44,238 bases of DNA from contig NZ_AJZD02000121.1 of the NCBI RefSeq assembly GCF_000272105.2, forward strand, positions 1 through 44,238. The letters run 5' to 3'. A program made the position numbers and the translations under genes. Source of the DNA: Vibrio splendidus 12E03 (GTDB lineage: Bacteria > Pseudomonadota > Gammaproteobacteria > Enterobacterales > Vibrionaceae). A model generated the notes under the pieces. That model made no database searches, was not told the origin of the DNA, and saw only the letters and a list, made by a program, of their open reading frames with translations. Shown one piece after another: positions 19,248 through 27,333 of the stretch (positions are counted from its first letter, which is position 1; each line of letters opens with the position of its first letter).

Positions 19248-19595
19248 TTAGTTTATTACTTTTTGAAAGCAACTTTTATCCATATCACGAATATTCACTG
19301 TTAAGCTTCTTACATGACTCGCTTGTTCTTGCAGGATCTGCATTAACGATCGTGACAATTCTCGCTTTTGCTCTTCCGTTCGTCCCGAAAGTAACTCAAA
19401 GCTGATATGAATAAAGTCTACACTATCTTCCTCATCACCGACCAACCAATTATGGCAACGCAGTGAACGAGATTTCACTGATGGCACATCAAACAAGCCA
19501 CATGTGAGAGCGACTTGGTGGAGATCTTCCAGTAAGCCTTGGATATTTACTCGCTCATCCACTGAATTGGAGTACTCTAGAACTAGATTCGGCAT
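19248..19595 (-). CDS. 5-carboxymethyl-2-hydroxymuconate delta-isomerase family protein
   Basis: The 115-residue product begins MPNLVLEYSNSV, so Met removal would expose the catalytic Pro1 of the tautomerase/CHMI superfamily. The segments KSRSLRCHNWLVGD and FIHISFELLSGRTEEQKRELS are typical of CHMI (HpaF). In homoprotocatechuate degraders HpaF isomerises a ring-fission product, but no other hpa gene is near, so the true substrate here is unknown. Ribosome site CAGGAAG before ATG. Probably cotranscribed with the DUF805 gene. Confidence 0.85.
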   Translation of the reverse strand: MPNLVLEYSNSVDERVNIQGLLEDLHQVALTCGLFDVPSVKSRSLRCHNWLVGDEEDSVDFIHISFELLSGRTEEQKRELSRSLMQILQEQASHVRSLTVNIRDMDKSCFQKVIN

Positions 19596-19844
19596 TGTTA
19601 CTTCCTGTTGTTAACGCAATCGTTTGTCCCTTAATAACAACTAACGATGAAAAATCCGAGAAGTTAGCTATTATTCTGTCTGCCGGATCACTGATATATG
19701 CTCAAAATCTACTCTGACCATTGAGTAAGATCCAAGAAAGTCATGACCACAGTCATGATCTGTTGATATTAATCTGTTATATTATTTCGTAATAAAGTTT
19801 ACTTTTTTACATTCGATTTATTTAAATACTTTGGAGATATTCCT

Positions 19845-20615
19845 ATGCGTCATCCTGTAGTTATGGGTAACTGGAAACTAAACGGCAGCAAAGAAATGGT
19901 TGTTGATCTACTAAACGGTCTTAACGCTGAACTTGAAGGCGTAACAGGCGTAGACGTAGCAGTTGCTCCACCAGCACTTTTCGTTGATCTAGCAGAGCGT
20001 ACGCTTACTGAAGCGGGCAGCGCGATCATCCTAGGTGCTCAAAACTCTGACCTAAACAACAGCGGTGCATTCACTGGCGACATGTCTCCAGCAATGCTTA
20101 AAGAGTTCGGCGCATCTCACATCATCATCGGTCACTCTGAGCGTCGTGAATACCACAACGAATCAGATGAGTTCGTAGCTAAGAAATTCGCATTCCTAAA
20201 AGAGAACGGCCTAACTCCAGTTCTTTGTATCGGTGAATCTGAAGCACAAAACGAAGCAGGCGAAACTGTTGCAGTATGTGCTCGTCAACTTGACGCTGTT
20301 ATCAACACTCAAGGTGTTGAAGCTCTTGAAGGCGCTATCATCGCTTACGAACCAATCTGGGCTATCGGTACTGGTAAAGCAGCTACAGCTGAAGATGCAC
20401 AACGCATCCACGCTCAAATCCGTGCACACATCGCAGAGAAATCTGAAGAAGTTGCTAAGAAAGTTGTTATCCAATACGGCGGTTCTGTTAAGCCAGAAAA
20501 CGCAGCAGCTTACTTCGCACAACCAGACATCGACGGTGCTCTAGTTGGCGGCGCAGCTCTAGACGCGAAAAGCTTCGCAGCTATCGCTAAAGCAGCAGCT
20601 GAAGCAAAAGCTTAA
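19845..20615 (+). CDS. tpiA: Triosephosphate isomerase
   Basis: Interconverts dihydroxyacetone phosphate and glyceraldehyde-3-phosphate in glycolysis and gluconeogenesis. The 256 residues start [15 protein letters not shown] with catalytic Lys11; His97 (IIGHSERRE) and Glu169 ([14 protein letters not shown]) complete the active site, and the phosphate loop [13 protein letters not shown] is intact. Codon use is strongly biased, as for highly expressed genes. TTTGGAG before the ATG. Convergent with pfkA across two terminators; the glycolytic pair tpiA/pfkA is a conserved neighbourhood. Confidence 0.99.
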   Translation: MRHPVVMGNWKLNGSKEMVVDLLNGLNAELEGVTGVDVAVAPPALFVDLAERTLTEAGSAIILGAQNSDLNNSGAFTGDMSPAMLKEFGASHIIIGHSERREYHNESDEFVAKKFAFLKENGLTPVLCIGESEAQNEAGETVAVCARQLDAVINTQGVEALEGAIIAYEPIWAIGTGKAATAEDAQRIHAQIRAHIAEKSEEVAKKVVIQYGGSVKPENAAAYFAQPDIDGALVGGAALDAKSFAAIAKAAAEAKA

Positions 20616-20642
20616 TTTAAACCTCACCGTTTAGATTAGATG

Positions 20643-20670
20643 AAAGGTCAACTTAGGTTGGCCTTTTTTA
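20643..20670 (+). terminator. Terminator of tpiA
   Basis: Ten-base-pair stem AAAGGTCAAC / GTTGGCCTTT (one G-T pair) with TTAG loop and T run. Confidence 0.9.
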
Positions 20671-20706
20671 TTACCTGTCATTCCTAAAACCTCAAACGGC
20701 AGGCAC

Positions 20707-20736
20707 AAAAAAACCGCTGAATAATCAGCGGTTTTT
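20707..20736 (-). terminator. Terminator of pfkA
   Basis: Stem AAACCGCTGA / TCAGCGGTTT, loop ATAA, with an A run on the plus strand that is a T run for pfkA transcripts. It also has a short T run on the plus strand. Confidence 0.9.
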
Positions 20737-20765
20737 AAATTCTTTAAGCGAACGCTAAGCGTGGC

Positions 20766-21728
20766 TTAGAACAACTCTTCTGCAACGCGGAACAGCTCAG
20801 AACGGTCTGGGTTCTGCATGTTCTCGATACAATCGATGATGTCGTGGTGAACAAGTTCTTCTTTCTCGATACCAACACAACGACCACCGTGACCTTCTTG
20901 AAGAAGGTGAACAGCGTAGTTACCCATACGAGAAGCCAATACACGGTCAAATGCAGTAGGACGACCACCACGTTGGATGTGACCAAGAACCGTTGCACGA
21001 GTTTCACGACCTGTTGAAGATTCAATCTCTTTAGCCAGTTCGTTAGCATCCATCATTAACTCAGTTAGAGCGATGATTGCGTGCTTCTTACCTTTAGCAA
21101 TACCATCTTGGATGTTGCTGATAAGCTGTTGTTTATCTAGGCCAGTCTCTGGAGTAATGATGTACTCACAACCACCCGCGATTGCTGACATAAGCGTAAG
21201 GTCACCACAGTGACGGCCCATGATTTCAACAATAGAAATACGTTGGTGAGAAGAAGACGTGTCACGTAGACGGTCAATTGAATCAATAACAGTGTTAAGC
21301 GCTGTTAGGTAACCGATTGTGTAGTCAGTACCCGCGATATCGTTATCGATTGTGCCTGGAAGACCAATACATGGGTAACCCATTTCAGTCAGCTTCTTAG
21401 CACCCATGTAAGAACCGTCACCACCGATAACAACAAGTGCTTCGATACCGTGCTTCTTAAGGTTCTCAATGCCTTTCTCACGAACAGCAACGTCTTTAAA
21501 TTCAGGGAAACGTGCAGAACCTAAGAAAGTACCACCACGGTTGATCACGTCAGATACGCTTGAACGGTCAAGCTTTTCGATACGGTCTTCAACAAGGCCT
21601 TGGTAGCCATCGTAAATACCGTAAACTTCAATGCCAACTGATAACGCAGTACGAACAACGCCGCGAACTGCTGCGTTCATACCTGGAGCGTCACCACCAC
21701 TGGTCAAAACACCGATCTTCTTAATCAT
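20766..21728 (-). CDS. pfkA: ATP-dependent 6-phosphofructokinase
   Basis: Commits fructose-6-phosphate to glycolysis. I use the ATG at 21728 (320 residues, [23 protein letters not shown]), matching E. coli PfkA length; a GTG six bases upstream overlaps the GAGGG ribosome site and is unlikely. ATP-binding [12 protein letters not shown], catalytic [14 protein letters not shown] and effector-site arginines ([21 protein letters not shown]) are present. Encoded upstream of tpiA in opposite orientation. The 5' region holds paired inverted 9-mers and a perfect 24-bp dyad that could be operators. Confidence 0.98.
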   Translation of the reverse strand: MIKKIGVLTSGGDAPGMNAAVRGVVRTALSVGIEVYGIYDGYQGLVEDRIEKLDRSSVSDVINRGGTFLGSARFPEFKDVAVREKGIENLKKHGIEALVVIGGDGSYMGAKKLTEMGYPCIGLPGTIDNDIAGTDYTIGYLTALNTVIDSIDRLRDTSSSHQRISIVEIMGRHCGDLTLMSAIAGGCEYIITPETGLDKQQLISNIQDGIAKGKKHAIIALTELMMDANELAKEIESSTGRETRATVLGHIQRGGRPTAFDRVLASRMGNYAVHLLQEGHGGRCVGIEKEELVHHDIIDCIENMQNPDRSELFRVAEELF

Positions 21729-21815
21729 GCTCACCCTCGATTTTTGGGAATCTATTATTCAATTCTTGTTCTTGCTGATTGTATATCAACAAGATTTTAA
21801 ATCTATATTTGTGCG

Positions 21816-21875
21816 TTATGTTACATTTCCTCAACAGGAATAGCACTCAAATCGCGTAAAATTATGTAACATTTC
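21816..21875 (-). promoter_or_regulatory. Paired related 14-mers upstream of pfkA
   Basis: TTATGTTACATTTC (21816-21829) and TTATGTAACATTTC (21862-21875) differ at a single base, and their cores ATGTTACAT and ATGTAACAT are exact reverse complements. They lie 88-147 bases before pfkA. A regulator binding ATGTNACAT is possible; no named factor is claimed. Confidence 0.4.
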
Positions 21876-21913
21876 TACTTCTGTAAGAGTATTACAGTTT
21901 TACTCAATAACTT

Positions 21914-21937
21914 TGTTGATTCACATCAGAATCAACA
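21914..21937. repeat. Perfect 24-bp dyad upstream of pfkA
   Basis: Arms TGTTGATTC and GAATCAACA are perfect inverted repeats around a six-base ACATCA centre. Position is about 190 bases before pfkA and about 110 beyond the fieF stop. Operator or RNA hairpin cannot be told apart from sequence. Confidence 0.55.
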
Positions 21938-21951
21938 TTAATTGTTACTAA

Positions 21952-22011
21952 GGTGGTTTTTGAATCACTTAACAGTTAGTAATTTTTACTCACTTTAGTT
22001 CAAAAGCCACC
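21952..22011. repeat. Long imperfect inverted repeat downstream of fieF
   Basis: Thirteen-base arms (21952-21964 and 21999-22011, starting GGTGG and ending CCACC) pair with one G-T, and an inner stem AGTTAGTAA / TTACTCACT continues the hairpin. It starts about 35 bases after the fieF stop and may act as 3' end structure or terminator of fieF, though the T run is poor. Confidence 0.5.
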
Positions 22012-22045
22012 CACTTACCATTTGCCCGCTGATTTTTAGCACGCA

Positions 22046-22954
22046 TTACCACGAGTGGAATTTCTGCTGCTTCTCTGGTCCAAATACGACCGAATACGGG
22101 TCTTGGTGAATTAATACATCAGCATCAGGGAACACGGAGATAAGCTTAGCCTCTACTTCGTCAGAAATGCGATGCGCTTCAATAAGTGGGATATTATCTT
22201 CCAATTCTAGATGCAGTTGGATGAAGCGTATTGGCCCCGAGCGACGCGTTCGTAATTGATGCACACCCAACACACCTTCCACGCTCAATGATGTCTCTTT
22301 TATCTGCTTTAGTTCTTCATCAGGCAGCTTATGATCAAGCAGAGACTGAACCGCTTCCATCGCCATTTGATAAGCGCTGTACAGAATGTAGATACCAATA
22401 CCCACCGCAAATACAGAGTCCGCTTGGCCAAGCCCAAACCAACTTAATGCCAGTGCCAGCATGATCGCGGCGTTCATATAAAGGTCTGATTGATAGTGCA
22501 ATGAATCGGCTGCAATAGCTTGGCTACCCGTTTTGTTGACCACATGTTTTTGGAAGCGAACCAGACCAAAAGTCATCACCATCGCGAATAAGCTGACGTA
22601 GATACCAATTTCAGGAGAGTTCAGTTCGTGAGGCCTAAAGAAGCGTTCAATACCATTAAGTATAAGGAAACAAGCGGAGCCGGAAATAAACATCGCTTGT
22701 GCTAGTGCTGCAAGAGATTCAGCTTTGCCATGACCAAAAGTATGTTCTTTATCGGCAGGCTGGAGAGAGTATCGAACGACGATTAGGTTCACGACTGACG
22801 CCGCAATATCTAACAAGGAATCAACCACGGAAGCCAACAGACTCACAGAGCCGGTCACCCACCATGCTGCGACCTTCACGATCAATAAAATTGTGGCGAT
22901 GGTAGTGGCTGCCCAAGCGGCGAGCGTAACTAAACGTGCGTATTCTTGTTTCAT
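22046..22954 (-). CDS. fieF: Cation diffusion facilitator, ferrous-iron/zinc efflux protein
   Basis: Inner-membrane proton-coupled exporter of Fe2+ and Zn2+ (YiiP type). From the ATG at 22954 the product has 302 residues, [17 protein letters not shown] onwards; a TTG further upstream adds 16 unrelated residues. Six membrane helices are followed by a cytoplasmic metallochaperone-like domain ([18 protein letters not shown]). Metal site residues appear as DSLLD in TM2 and HYQSD in TM5, which is the DDHD pattern of FieF. Its position beside cpxP and pfkA is as in E. coli. Confidence 0.95.
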   Translation of the reverse strand: MKQEYARLVTLAAWAATTIATILLIVKVAAWWVTGSVSLLASVVDSLLDIAASVVNLIVVRYSLQPADKEHTFGHGKAESLAALAQAMFISGSACFLILNGIERFFRPHELNSPEIGIYVSLFAMVMTFGLVRFQKHVVNKTGSQAIAADSLHYQSDLYMNAAIMLALALSWFGLGQADSVFAVGIGIYILYSAYQMAMEAVQSLLDHKLPDEELKQIKETSLSVEGVLGVHQLRTRRSGPIRFIQLHLELEDNIPLIEAHRISDEVEAKLISVFPDADVLIHQDPYSVVFGPEKQQKFHSW

Positions 22955-23050
22955 AATTTGGCTATAAAATGACTGATAGCACAAAGTATAACCTGCAAAC
23001 AATCAATTGAATATGACAGACATGATGTAAGAGATTCATTTTAAGGGATC

Positions 23051-23077
23051 AAAAAAAGCGGCACACGGCCGCTTTTT
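23051..23077 (-). terminator. Terminator of cpxP
   Basis: Stem AAAGCGGC / GCCGCTTT with loop ACACG and a T run on the minus strand. It lies 40 bases after the cpxP stop. The whole 3' region could form a short stable RNA. Confidence 0.88.
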
Positions 23078-23117
23078 CACATTATTCTGGGGATTAAACA
23101 CCAGATTAGATGAAAGA

Positions 23118-23627
23118 CTATTTGTCTTTGTTCATGCGTTTTTCCATTTTGTCAGCGCACTTACTCATACGCTCTTGTTGGATCTCTTTCAATTGAGTTT
23201 TTTGCTCTGCTGTCAGAACGCTCATCATGTCGTGTTGTTTCTTCAGCATTGCGACACGACGTTCAGTTTGCTTAGCAACCATTTGGCTTGCTAGATCGTT
23301 TGCAGCGGCTTCATCGAAGTTGTCGGCCAATACTAGAGCTTGAACCTTTTCGTGATGCGCTTTCATTTGCGCCATTTTTGCCGTTTTGTTTGCACCGCGC
23401 TTTGCTTTCATCTCAGCACGGTCTGCTTCACGCATCTCTTTTAACTGTTCTTTTTGAGCGTCGGTTAGGTCTAGTTGGCGCATTACTTTTTTATCGAAAC
23501 CGCCACACTTGTCGTGCATACCTTTGTGGTCACCTTTATCACCACCACCGTAAGCATACGCGCTTGCTGTACCAAAAATAAGTGGAAGTGCCGCAGCTGC
23601 TAGTACAAGTTTCTTAGTCATTTTCAT
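23118..23627 (-). CDS. cpxP: Periplasmic Cpx adaptor/inhibitor CpxP
   Basis: Periplasmic dimer that binds the CpxA sensor domain and dampens the envelope stress response, and delivers misfolded pili to DegP. The 169 residues begin with a signal peptide (MKMTKKLVLAAAALPLIFGT, cleavage near AYA-YGG). Two LTxxQ-like motifs, LDLTDAQKEQLKEMR and LTAEQKTQLKEIQ, mark the CpxP/Spy family. The mature protein is rich in K, M and H. Divergent from cpxRA with a CpxR box between them, so it is under Cpx control. Confidence 0.93.
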   Translation of the reverse strand: MKMTKKLVLAAAALPLIFGTASAYAYGGGDKGDHKGMHDKCGGFDKKVMRQLDLTDAQKEQLKEMREADRAEMKAKRGANKTAKMAQMKAHHEKVQALVLADNFDEAAANDLASQMVAKQTERRVAMLKKQHDMMSVLTAEQKTQLKEIQQERMSKCADKMEKRMNKDK

Positions 23628-23707
23628 AATTGTTGCCTCAATTCGGTATAATAAGTCATGTGTTGCGTCTGTTTCTCAGCGCTTGAATATAGATTAGTCT
23701 TTCCCTC

Positions 23708-23743
23708 GTAAAGTGACGTTTAGAAAGCGTAAAGAATCGTAAA
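23708..23743. promoter_or_regulatory. CpxR binding region between cpxP and cpxR
   Basis: A perfect CpxR box, GTAAA-GAATC-GTAAA (23729-23743), with another GTAAA half at 23708-23712, 21 bases before the box (two helical turns). CpxR is known to bind GTAAA-N5-GTAAA. It lies between the divergent cpxP and cpxR starts, so it can control both. Confidence 0.88.
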
Positions 23744-23805
23744 GAGTGAAAGTTGACGAATAATTAGCAGTATTATTAACCTAACTAAATGATTAAGGCT
23801 TCCCA

Positions 23806-24495
23806 ATGGCGAACATTCTTCTTATTGATGACGACACCGAGTTAACCAGCTTACTCAAAGACATTCTGAGCTTTGAGGGCTTCACTGTTTCCGAAGCCAA
23901 TGATGGCTATGCAGGGCTGGAAGCTATCAATGATGAGATTGACCTGATTCTTTTAGATGTGATGATGCCGCGTCTTAATGGCATGGAAACACTAAAGAAA
24001 CTGAGAGAAAATTGGGAAACACCCGTGCTAATGCTGACCGCAAAAGGCGAAGAGATCGACCGTGTGATTGGTCTTGAACTTGGCGCGGATGATTACCTGC
24101 CTAAACCTTTCAGTGACCGAGAGTTGTTAGCGCGTATTCGAGCTATCTTGCGTCGTACTCAAACCGCCACCGCGCCTAAAGCGGCCAGTGATAGAGTTCA
24201 AGATCAAGACATCGAAGTTTTCCCGGGTAAACAAGAAGCTTATTGCAATGGTCAGATTATCGATCTCACCACTACCGAGTTCGCTCTCTTGAGTCACCTA
24301 ATCCAGAACCCTGGACAAGTGATCACCAAAGAAGCATTGAGTTTAGACGTGTTAGGTAAAAGGCTAGCGGCGTTTGACCGTGCGATTGATATGCACATAT
24401 CTAACCTGCGCAAGAAGATTCCAGAACGCAGCGACGGGAAATCTCGCATTAAAACCTTACGAGGTCGTGGCTACTTGTTAGTAGAGGAGGATTAA
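23806..24495 (+). CDS. cpxR: Response regulator CpxR
   Basis: OmpR-family response regulator of the Cpx envelope-stress system. Receiver domain residues 1-115 with the acidic pocket DDD (8-10), phosphoacceptor Asp51 in LILLDVMMPRLNG, Thr in LMLTAKG and Lys in YLPKPF. The C-terminal winged helix begins near residue 135 (IDLTTTEFALLSHL; RGYLLVEED end). 229 residues. Its stop overlaps the start of cpxA by one base (TAATG), so the pair is translationally coupled. Confidence 0.97.
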   Translation: MANILLIDDDTELTSLLKDILSFEGFTVSEANDGYAGLEAINDEIDLILLDVMMPRLNGMETLKKLRENWETPVLMLTAKGEEIDRVIGLELGADDYLPKPFSDRELLARIRAILRRTQTATAPKAASDRVQDQDIEVFPGKQEAYCNGQIIDLTTTEFALLSHLIQNPGQVITKEALSLDVLGKRLAAFDRAIDMHISNLRKKIPERSDGKSRIKTLRGRGYLLVEED

Positions 24496-25877
24496 TGCGT
24501 ATACCTAAAATCACCAGCTTATATGGACGTATCTTTGCTATCTTTTGGTTCACCATGTTACTGGTGCTTTTGTCGGTGCTATCACTGCCACACTTAGATC
24601 CTCGAGTTGCTCGCGATGTACCGGTCGAGCACCTCAAGAAATTAGAACGCATTGCGAAAAGTACAGAGAAGCGATTCGCCAAAGAAGACAACTTAGGCAA
24701 GATTGTCTTCCAACTGGAAGGCCCAACCCGCAGCAGAAAAGACACACGCCCTCGGATGTATTTGACTGACCTTGAAGGCTCAGTACTAACGACTAAAAAG
24801 CATTCAGATTACAAAGTGAAAGCAATTCGCAATTTCGTGACTACGATTGATAACCCTGAAGTGCCAAAACAAAAGCTGTATGGGCATTACATGGTGGCAG
24901 GCCCAATCCCAGTTTCACTCGCCGGTGAAGACCTGATGATGTACATCGGAGTTAAATGGGATCAGCCACCACCATTTTTACTGCGACTGTTTGATAAACC
25001 ATTACAGTTATTACTTGCCGTGATGCTGGCGAGTACCCCGCTGCTGCTTTGGTTAGCTTGGGCGCTAAGTCAACCAGCACGAAGGCTAGAACTTGCTGCA
25101 CAACGCGTTGCTAAAGGTCAATTTGAGGTTGACCCTCAACTGGAAAAAGGCACATCAGAATTCAGACAAGCCGGTGAGAGCTTTAACCAGATGGTCGAAG
25201 CAGTAAACCAGATGATTTCAGGGCAGCAACGTTTATTGTCTGATATATCTCATGAATTACGTTCTCCACTCACTCGATTACGCATGGCGAATGCACTCGC
25301 CATTCGTAAGCAAGGCGACAGCCAAGAGCTAGAGCGTATCGATACTGAAGCGCAGCGTTTAGAACAGATGATCAGTGAACTTTTAACTTTGTCTCGTATG
25401 CAGGTCGATAGTCACATCACACGTGAAGTGCAACCCTTATCGAGCCTGTGGGAAGAGATCCTAAAAGACGCAGAGTTTGAAGCAGAGCAAATGGGCAAGC
25501 AGATGAGGTTTTCAAAAATTCCTAATCGTTCTATCTCGGGTAATCCGAAGTTATTGATGAGCGCGCTCGACAATATTACTCGCAATGCCATTTACTATGG
25601 TAGAGACCAAGTTGATGTTCAATTTAGTGTTCAACAAGACCAACTGACGATTTGCGTGAATGACAACGGTGAAGGCGTTCCTGATGACGAATTAGATTCA
25701 ATTTTCCGACCTTTCTATCGTGTTTCAACGGCAAGAGATCGAAACTCAGGCGGAACAGGATTGGGGTTAACCATTACAGAAAGTGCGATTCGTCAACACA
25801 GTGGTTCGATCACAGCAAGCCGCAGTAAACTAGGTGGATTACAGCTCGAAATCACGCTGCCTATCTTACCGGTGTAA
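24495..25877 (+). CDS. cpxA: Sensor histidine kinase CpxA
   Basis: Inner-membrane sensor kinase/phosphatase that answers envelope protein misfolding. The 460 residues show an N-terminal membrane helix (about 14-32), a periplasmic sensor (about 33-165), a second helix (LLLAVMLASTPLLLWLAWAL), a HAMP linker, the H box LLSDISHELRSPLTRLRMA with His253, N box (DNITRNAIYYG), and G boxes (DNGEGVPDD; GGTGLGLTI). Overlaps cpxR by one base. Part of the cpxRA operon with the CpxR box upstream. sodA follows 77 bases downstream. Confidence 0.97.
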   Translation: MRIPKITSLYGRIFAIFWFTMLLVLLSVLSLPHLDPRVARDVPVEHLKKLERIAKSTEKRFAKEDNLGKIVFQLEGPTRSRKDTRPRMYLTDLEGSVLTTKKHSDYKVKAIRNFVTTIDNPEVPKQKLYGHYMVAGPIPVSLAGEDLMMYIGVKWDQPPPFLLRLFDKPLQLLLAVMLASTPLLLWLAWALSQPARRLELAAQRVAKGQFEVDPQLEKGTSEFRQAGESFNQMVEAVNQMISGQQRLLSDISHELRSPLTRLRMANALAIRKQGDSQELERIDTEAQRLEQMISELLTLSRMQVDSHITREVQPLSSLWEEILKDAEFEAEQMGKQMRFSKIPNRSISGNPKLLMSALDNITRNAIYYGRDQVDVQFSVQQDQLTICVNDNGEGVPDDELDSIFRPFYRVSTARDRNSGGTGLGLTITESAIRQHSGSITASRSKLGGLQLEITLPILPV

Positions 25878-25899
25878 TACCCCCACAAAGATCACAGTT

Positions 25900-25918
25900 G
25901 ATAATGATTGTTATTATC
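25900..25918 (+). promoter_or_regulatory. Fur box upstream of sodA
   Basis: GATAATGATTGTTATTATC matches the 19-bp Fur consensus at 16 of 19 positions. It lies 36-54 bases before the sodA start, where it would block the promoter. Fur control of MnSOD is established in E. coli. Confidence 0.82.
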
Positions 25919-25953
25919 ACTATGGTAAATCCTCTAATTATGGAGGATTTACT

Positions 25954-26571
25954 ATGTCGCACACTTTCCCTACTTTACCCTACGCTTACGACGCCCTAGA
26001 ACCTTACATTGATGCTAAGACGATGGAAATGCATTACAGCAAGCACCATAGAACCTACTACGATAAGTTTGTTGCGGCTATTTCTGGCAGCGAGCTAGAG
26101 CAACAGTCTCTGACCGAGATCTTCGCTAACATTTCTCAGCACAGCCCAGCGGTTCGTAACAATGGTGGCGGTTACTACAACCACATCTTGTATTGGAACT
26201 GCATGTCGCAAGACGGTGGTGGTGAAGCCACGGGCGAGCTTGGCGAGGCTATCAGAAGTACTTTCGGAGATTTCGAGACATTCCAAGATCAGTTCGCTCA
26301 AGCGGCAATCAATACCTTTGGTTCAGGCTTCGCTTGGCTAGTGGTTGAAGAAGGACAACTGAAGATCATCTCGACCTCAAATCAAGATAATCCGTGGATG
26401 GATACCGTTGCCAGTAATGGCGAGCCCATTCTTGCACTCGATGTTTGGGAACACGCCTATTACATCAGCTACCAAAACCGTCGTCCTGATTACATCAATG
26501 CATGGTGGAACGTAGTGAATTGGAATGCCGTATCTGAAAACTACGCGCAAGCACTAACGAACCAAGCTTAA
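25954..26571 (+). CDS. sodA: Superoxide dismutase (Mn type)
   Basis: Dismutates superoxide to peroxide and oxygen in the cytoplasm. I take the ATG at 25954 (205 residues), 6 bases after GGAGGA, not an upstream frame that overlaps cpxA. Ligand residues appear as His27 (EMHYSKHH), His in YYNHILYWN, and DVWEH near the C terminus. GGGYYNH and GSGFAWLVV with LKIISTSNQDNPWM resemble MnSOD rather than FeSOD. Position beside cpxRA is like the E. coli sodA region, and the Fur box agrees with an Mn enzyme being made when iron is scarce. Confidence 0.94.
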   Translation: MSHTFPTLPYAYDALEPYIDAKTMEMHYSKHHRTYYDKFVAAISGSELEQQSLTEIFANISQHSPAVRNNGGGYYNHILYWNCMSQDGGGEATGELGEAIRSTFGDFETFQDQFAQAAINTFGSGFAWLVVEEGQLKIISTSNQDNPWMDTVASNGEPILALDVWEHAYYISYQNRRPDYINAWWNVVNWNAVSENYAQALTNQA

Positions 26572-26654
26572 GCGAATGGTGACGGTGGCGAACTGTACTC
26601 ACTCAGCTTGCCACCGTATACTCTGGCTATCTTTGATTATTCTTGTGAACCAAC

Positions 26655-27134
26655 ATGTTTGATATCGCTCTATACGAACCAGAAATCGCGCCCAATACGG
26701 GTAACATCATCCGCCTATCAGCTAACTGCGGCGCAAACCTGCACCTTATCGAGCCGCTTGGTTTTGATTTCGAAGAGAAAAAAGTTCGTCGTGCGGGCTT
26801 AGATTATCACGACCTTGCACGAGTTAAGCGTCACAAGAACCTAGAAGCTTTCCTTGAGTATCTAGAGAATGAACGCGAGGGTGACTTCCGCATCTTTGCT
26901 TGCACCACTAAAACGACAGGCCACCACGTTGATGCGAAATTCCAACAAGGTGATGTACTGATGTTTGGCCCTGAGTCTCGCGGTCTGCCTGCTGAGTTCA
27001 TCGAAAGCATGCCAATGGAGCAACGTATTCGTATTCCAATGATGCCAGACGCACGCAGCCTCAACTTGTCTAACGCAGTGGCAATCATTGCTTTTGAAGC
27101 ATGGCGACAAATGGGTTTTGAAGGCGCGGTATAA
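26655..27134 (+). CDS. trmL: tRNA (cytidine/uridine-34-2'-O)-methyltransferase
   Basis: SPOUT methyltransferase that modifies the wobble base of tRNA-Leu isoacceptors. The 159 residues have the family start [21 protein letters not shown], the knot motifs [10 protein letters not shown], and [19 protein letters not shown] near the C terminus. Length and motifs match TrmL (YibK, 157). Weak ribosome site. Probably a separate transcript or read-through from sodA (83-base gap). Confidence 0.95.
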   Translation: MFDIALYEPEIAPNTGNIIRLSANCGANLHLIEPLGFDFEEKKVRRAGLDYHDLARVKRHKNLEAFLEYLENEREGDFRIFACTTKTTGHHVDAKFQQGDVLMFGPESRGLPAEFIESMPMEQRIRIPMMPDARSLNLSNAVAIIAFEAWRQMGFEGAV

Positions 27135-27152
27135 CCGAACACCAAGCTTATC

Positions 27153-27187
27153 TTTTATCTGTTATCTGTTATCTGTTATCTGTTATC
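27153..27187. repeat. Heptanucleotide tandem repeat (TGTTATC)x4 plus a decayed copy
   Basis: Four perfect copies of TGTTATC at 27160-27187, preceded by the variant TTTTATC. It sits between the trmL stop and a long terminator hairpin, and is the kind of array that varies in copy number between strains. Confidence 0.85.
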
Positions 27188-27224
27188 GATAGTAAACAGT
27201 AAGTAACAGCTAGCGACAGACAAT

Positions 27225-27283
27225 AAAAAAGGCTCTTACCATTATCACTTTCTTGCGAAGGATAAAGGTAAGAGCCTTTTCTG
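27225..27283. terminator. Long bidirectional hairpin between trmL and fxsA
   Basis: Outer arms AAAAGGCTCTTACC / GGTAAGAGCCTTTT are perfect, and inner TTATC-CTTTC pairs with GAAGGATAA, so nearly the entire 59 bases fold. An A run and T run flank it. It serves the convergent trmL and fxsA. Confidence 0.85.
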
Positions 27284-27333
27284 TTTTCCCTCTATATAAA
27301 GAAGAGAGAAAAACAAAGAATAGAAACAACGGA

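Noticed and set aside
20211..20544. Long open frames on other frames within tpiA
   Set aside because: They are shadows of a highly biased gene and have no start signals or protein-like composition.
27225..27283. ERIC- or REP-type mobile repeat
   Set aside because: The 59-base hairpin is a self-complementary terminator between convergent genes; it does not match the ERIC sequence I know and there is no second copy in the window.
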